From Dorea sp. D27 (GTDB lineage: Bacteria > Bacillota > Clostridia > Lachnospirales > Lachnospiraceae): 64,000 nt of DNA. Positions 61,849 through 64,000 of the stretch are shown here, piece by piece (positions within the stretch are counted from its first letter, which is position 1; every line of letters starts with the position of its first letter). The stretch spans positions 260,372 to 324,371 of the forward strand of contig NZ_KQ236743.1 in the NCBI RefSeq assembly GCF_001185345.1, written 5' to 3'. A program made the position numbers and the translations under genes. Under the pieces are notes generated by a model. That model did no database searches. It saw only the letters and a list, made by a program, of their open reading frames with translations, and was not told the origin of the DNA.

Positions 61849-63819
61849 ATGGACAACCAGAATAATCAGAATAAGAATAATCAGGGGCCCGGCAATAAGA
61901 ATAACAAGCAGGGTTTTTCCTTCATTATCTTAGTAACATTAATCACTACGATATTAGTGCTGGCGCTGTATCAGTTCCAGGGTTCCGCGGGATCCCAGGA
62001 GATCAGTTACGACCAGTTCCTGGAATACGTGGACGATAAAAAGGTGGAAGAAGTCATTATCAGCAGTGACAGAATCACTATAACGATGAACAAAGAGAAA
62101 GGTGCGCGTACAGCCAAGCAGTATTATACCGGCGTGGTGAGAGACGATACGCTGGCGGAAAGGCTGGACAAAGCCGGTGTGAAGTTCGGCCAGGAGATTC
62201 CGGACACGACATCTGCCGTGATACTGAATGTTCTTCTGACCCTGCTTCCGATAGCGCTCATCGTTGGCATGTTCGTCTGGATGACGAAGCGGATGTCAAA
62301 GGGCGGCGGCATGATGGGTGTTGGAAAAAGCAATGCCAAGATGTATGTGGAGAAGGAGACCGGCGTTACGTTCAAAGATGTGGCCGGGCAGGACGAGGCG
62401 AAGGAATCCCTGCAGGAAGTGGTGGACTTCCTGCACAATCCGGGCAAATATACACAGATTGGTGCCAAGCTGCCGAAAGGCGCGCTGCTTGTCGGCCCTC
62501 CCGGTACAGGAAAGACCCTTCTTGCAAAAGCTGTTGCGGGAGAGGCAAAGGTACCGTTTTTCTCGCTGACAGGCTCTTCCTTTGTGGAAATGTATGTAGG
62601 CGTGGGCGCATCAAGGGTGCGTGACCTGTTCAAGCAGGCACAGCAGATGGCGCCGTGTATCATCTTTATCGATGAGATTGACGCCATCGGAAAAAGCCGT
62701 GACAACCAGCTCGGAAGCAATGACGAGCGGGAACAGACGTTGAACCAGCTGCTGTCGGAGATGGACGGTTTTGACACGAACAAGGGTCTTGTACTCCTGG
62801 CAGCTACCAACCGCCCGGAAATCCTGGACCCGGCGCTCCTGCGGCCAGGACGTTTCGACCGCCGGATTATCGTGGAGAAGCCGGACTTGAAAGGCCGTGT
62901 GGATGTACTGAAAGTGCACTCCAAAGATGTAAGAATGGACGAGACCGTTGATCTGGAAGCAATTGCCCTTGCCACATCAGGAGCGGTAGGCTCTGATCTG
63001 GCCAACATGATTAATGAGGCGGCAATCAATGCTGTAAAGAATGGGAGAAACGCGGTGTCACAGGGCGACCTGTTCGAAGCGGTGGAAGTCGTTCTGGTCG
63101 GAAAAGAGAAGAAAGACCGGATTATGAGCGCGGAGGAGCGGAAAATCGTTTCCTATCATGAGGTCGGCCATGCGTTAGTCAGCGCATTGCAGAAAGACGC
63201 GGAACCTGTGCAGAAGATTACGATAGTACCTAGAACGATGGGCGCGCTCGGATATGTAATGCAGACGCCTGAGGAAGAGAAGTTCCTGAACACGAAGAAG
63301 GAGCTTGAGGCAATGCTTGTAGGCATGCTGGCGGGCCGTGCGGCAGAGGAAATCGTATTTGACACGGTGACGACCGGCGCTGCCAACGATATAGAAAAAG
63401 CAACGAACATAGCGAGAGCGATGATAACCCAGTACGGCATGAGCGAGAAGTTCGGACTCATAGGGCTGGAATCAATCCAGAACCGTTATCTGGACGGCAG
63501 AGCTGTAAGCAATTGCGGGGAGGCGACGTCTGCCGAGATAGACAGGGAAGTCATGGGCATGCTCAAGAGTGCATATGCAGAGGCCAAAAGGCTGCTGAGC
63601 GAACACAGAGAGTCGCTGGATAAGATAGCGGCATTCCTGATAGAGAAAGAGACGATTACCGGCAAGGAGTTTATGGAAATCTTCCATGATGTCGAAGGCA
63701 TAGATCCTGAAATTGAGAAAAAGCCGGAAGAGAGGATCACAGTCAGAGAGACAGAGCCGAAAATTGAAGCGAAAGCAGAAGTTAAAGAAACGGCTGAAGC
63801 GAAAGAAGCAGAAGAATGA
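61849..63819 (+). CDS. ftsH: ATP-dependent zinc metalloprotease FtsH
   Basis: 656 residues. Asn/Gln/Lys-rich N terminus, membrane segments near 24-42 and 122-144, AAA+ domain with Walker [13 protein letters not shown] near 217, Walker [12 protein letters not shown] near 274, SRH around [19 protein letters not shown] near 322, and the protease site HEVGHAL near 438. The C-terminal ~45 residues are Glu/Lys-rich low complexity. It degrades membrane and regulatory proteins. Ends in a terminator. Confidence 0.97.
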   Translation: MDNQNNQNKNNQGPGNKNNKQGFSFIILVTLITTILVLALYQFQGSAGSQEISYDQFLEYVDDKKVEEVIISSDRITITMNKEKGARTAKQYYTGVVRDDTLAERLDKAGVKFGQEIPDTTSAVILNVLLTLLPIALIVGMFVWMTKRMSKGGGMMGVGKSNAKMYVEKETGVTFKDVAGQDEAKESLQEVVDFLHNPGKYTQIGAKLPKGALLVGPPGTGKTLLAKAVAGEAKVPFFSLTGSSFVEMYVGVGASRVRDLFKQAQQMAPCIIFIDEIDAIGKSRDNQLGSNDEREQTLNQLLSEMDGFDTNKGLVLLAATNRPEILDPALLRPGRFDRRIIVEKPDLKGRVDVLKVHSKDVRMDETVDLEAIALATSGAVGSDLANMINEAAINAVKNGRNAVSQGDLFEAVEVVLVGKEKKDRIMSAEERKIVSYHEVGHALVSALQKDAEPVQKITIVPRTMGALGYVMQTPEEEKFLNTKKELEAMLVGMLAGRAAEEIVFDTVTTGAANDIEKATNIARAMITQYGMSEKFGLIGLESIQNRYLDGRAVSNCGEATSAEIDREVMGMLKSAYAEAKRLLSEHRESLDKIAAFLIEKETITGKEFMEIFHDVEGIDPEIEKKPEERITVRETEPKIEAKAEVKETAEAKEAEE

Positions 63820-63844
63820 TGGATAGGGGCCATGTCCCTTCCAA

Positions 63845-63884
63845 AAGGGGCCATACCCCTTTCGGAAGGGTCTGGCCCTTTTTT
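63845..63884 (+). terminator. ftsH terminator
   Basis: GGGCCATACCC pairs with GGGTCTGGCCC (one mismatch), loop around CTTTCGGAA, then six T. The sequence family (AAGGGG...CCCTTT) resembles the palindromes at 42.4 and 58.4 kb. Confidence 0.88.
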
Positions 63885-63890
63885 AAACCA

Positions 63891-63919
63891 TTTAACTTTT
63901 GGCCGGAATATGGTATGAT
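63891..63919 (+). promoter_or_regulatory. Possible promoter at the right edge
   Basis: TTTAAC (63891-63896), 17-nt spacer, TATGAT (63914-63919). The following ~80 nt to the window end look like a leader ending in TAAGGAG near 63989, so the next gene probably starts just outside. Confidence 0.4.
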
Positions 63920-64000
63920 AATGTAGATTTGGAGCAGAGCCAAAGTGTAATACGGCACGGCTTCTGAATCGTGGACAAGACTGACAGGTAAGGAGACGGC

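Noticed and set aside
62124-63029. 301-codon minus-strand open frame
   Set aside because: Antisense to ftsH, which has all catalytic motifs.
1-64000. CRISPR array, tRNA, rRNA or prophage
   Set aside because: No regularly spaced repeats, cloverleaf-like genes, rRNA sequence or phage structural genes were seen.

Overview
The window looks like chromosomal DNA from an anaerobic Firmicute of the Lachnospiraceae / Clostridium cluster XIVa type. The signs are a near 50% G+C feel by eye, strong AGGAGG-type ribosome sites, a T-box leader, an ECF sigma/anti-sigma pair, a [FeFe]-hydrogenase with a SpoIIE-like phosphatase, a TrpB2-type enzyme, Trk potassium uptake, DUF1846 and SbcCD. A relative of Clostridium scindens/hylemonae is plausible, but I cannot prove a species. 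I see no rRNA, tRNA, CRISPR array, phage or insertion sequence.

Layout. 1-4.7 kb: end of a sugar/sugar-acid catabolic operon (two TIM-barrel isomerases, a DHDPS/NAL-type aldolase, a 2-hydroxyacid dehydrogenase, an FG-GAP-like protein). 4.8-8.3 kb: a small YjbR protein, a PAP2 phosphatase fused to a DgkA-type lipid kinase, then a phasin-like protein overlapping a UbiB kinase. 8.3-19.5 kb: an envelope-stress and export region with two two-component systems, a MacB/FtsX-type ABC pair, a LytTR-DUF3021-ABC operon and a VanY-like carboxypeptidase. 19.5-21.4 kb: a stand-alone trpB2-like gene behind a tryptophan T-box. 21.4-24.9 kb: an AT-richer ABC pair. 24.9-27.0 kb: rarA, then a barnase-like lipoprotein that seems to have lost its catalytic core, followed by an intact barstar-like gene. 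27.1-30.3 kb: a putative sensory [FeFe]-hydrogenase cluster. 30.4-34.6 kb: ECF sigma/anti-sigma, then aroA and tyrA on the minus strand. 34.8-42.4 kb: an EF-G-like GTPase, trkA-trkH, an unknown 543-aa membrane protein and an AEC transporter. 42.4-47.7 kb: CapA-like protein, a small P-loop protein, leuS and a MerR/TipAS regulator. 47.7-48.3 kb: wreckage of an ECF sigma/anti-sigma pair. 48.5-52.6 kb: a small selenoprotein gene with an in-frame UGA, membrane and ABC proteins, DUF5131 and a pentapeptide-repeat protein. 52.6-63.8 kb: proC, sbcD-sbcC, DUF1275, pyrG, DUF1846 and ftsH.

The strongest hidden item is at 48467-48775. An open frame is interrupted only by a TGA directly before a Cys codon, and a perfect 8-bp hairpin with a GTT loop follows 31 nt later. 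This fits a selenocysteine codon plus bacterial SECIS in a CC/Se-motif type protein; conventional gene calling would report only the C-terminal 65 residues or nothing. Other items of note are a 3-copy dispersed hairpin repeat (19.5, 32.1 and 34.6 kb), a 56-bp perfect palindrome and relatives at gene ends (42.4, 58.4 and 63.8 kb), and the apparent internal deletion in the barnase-like toxin beside its retained inhibitor.
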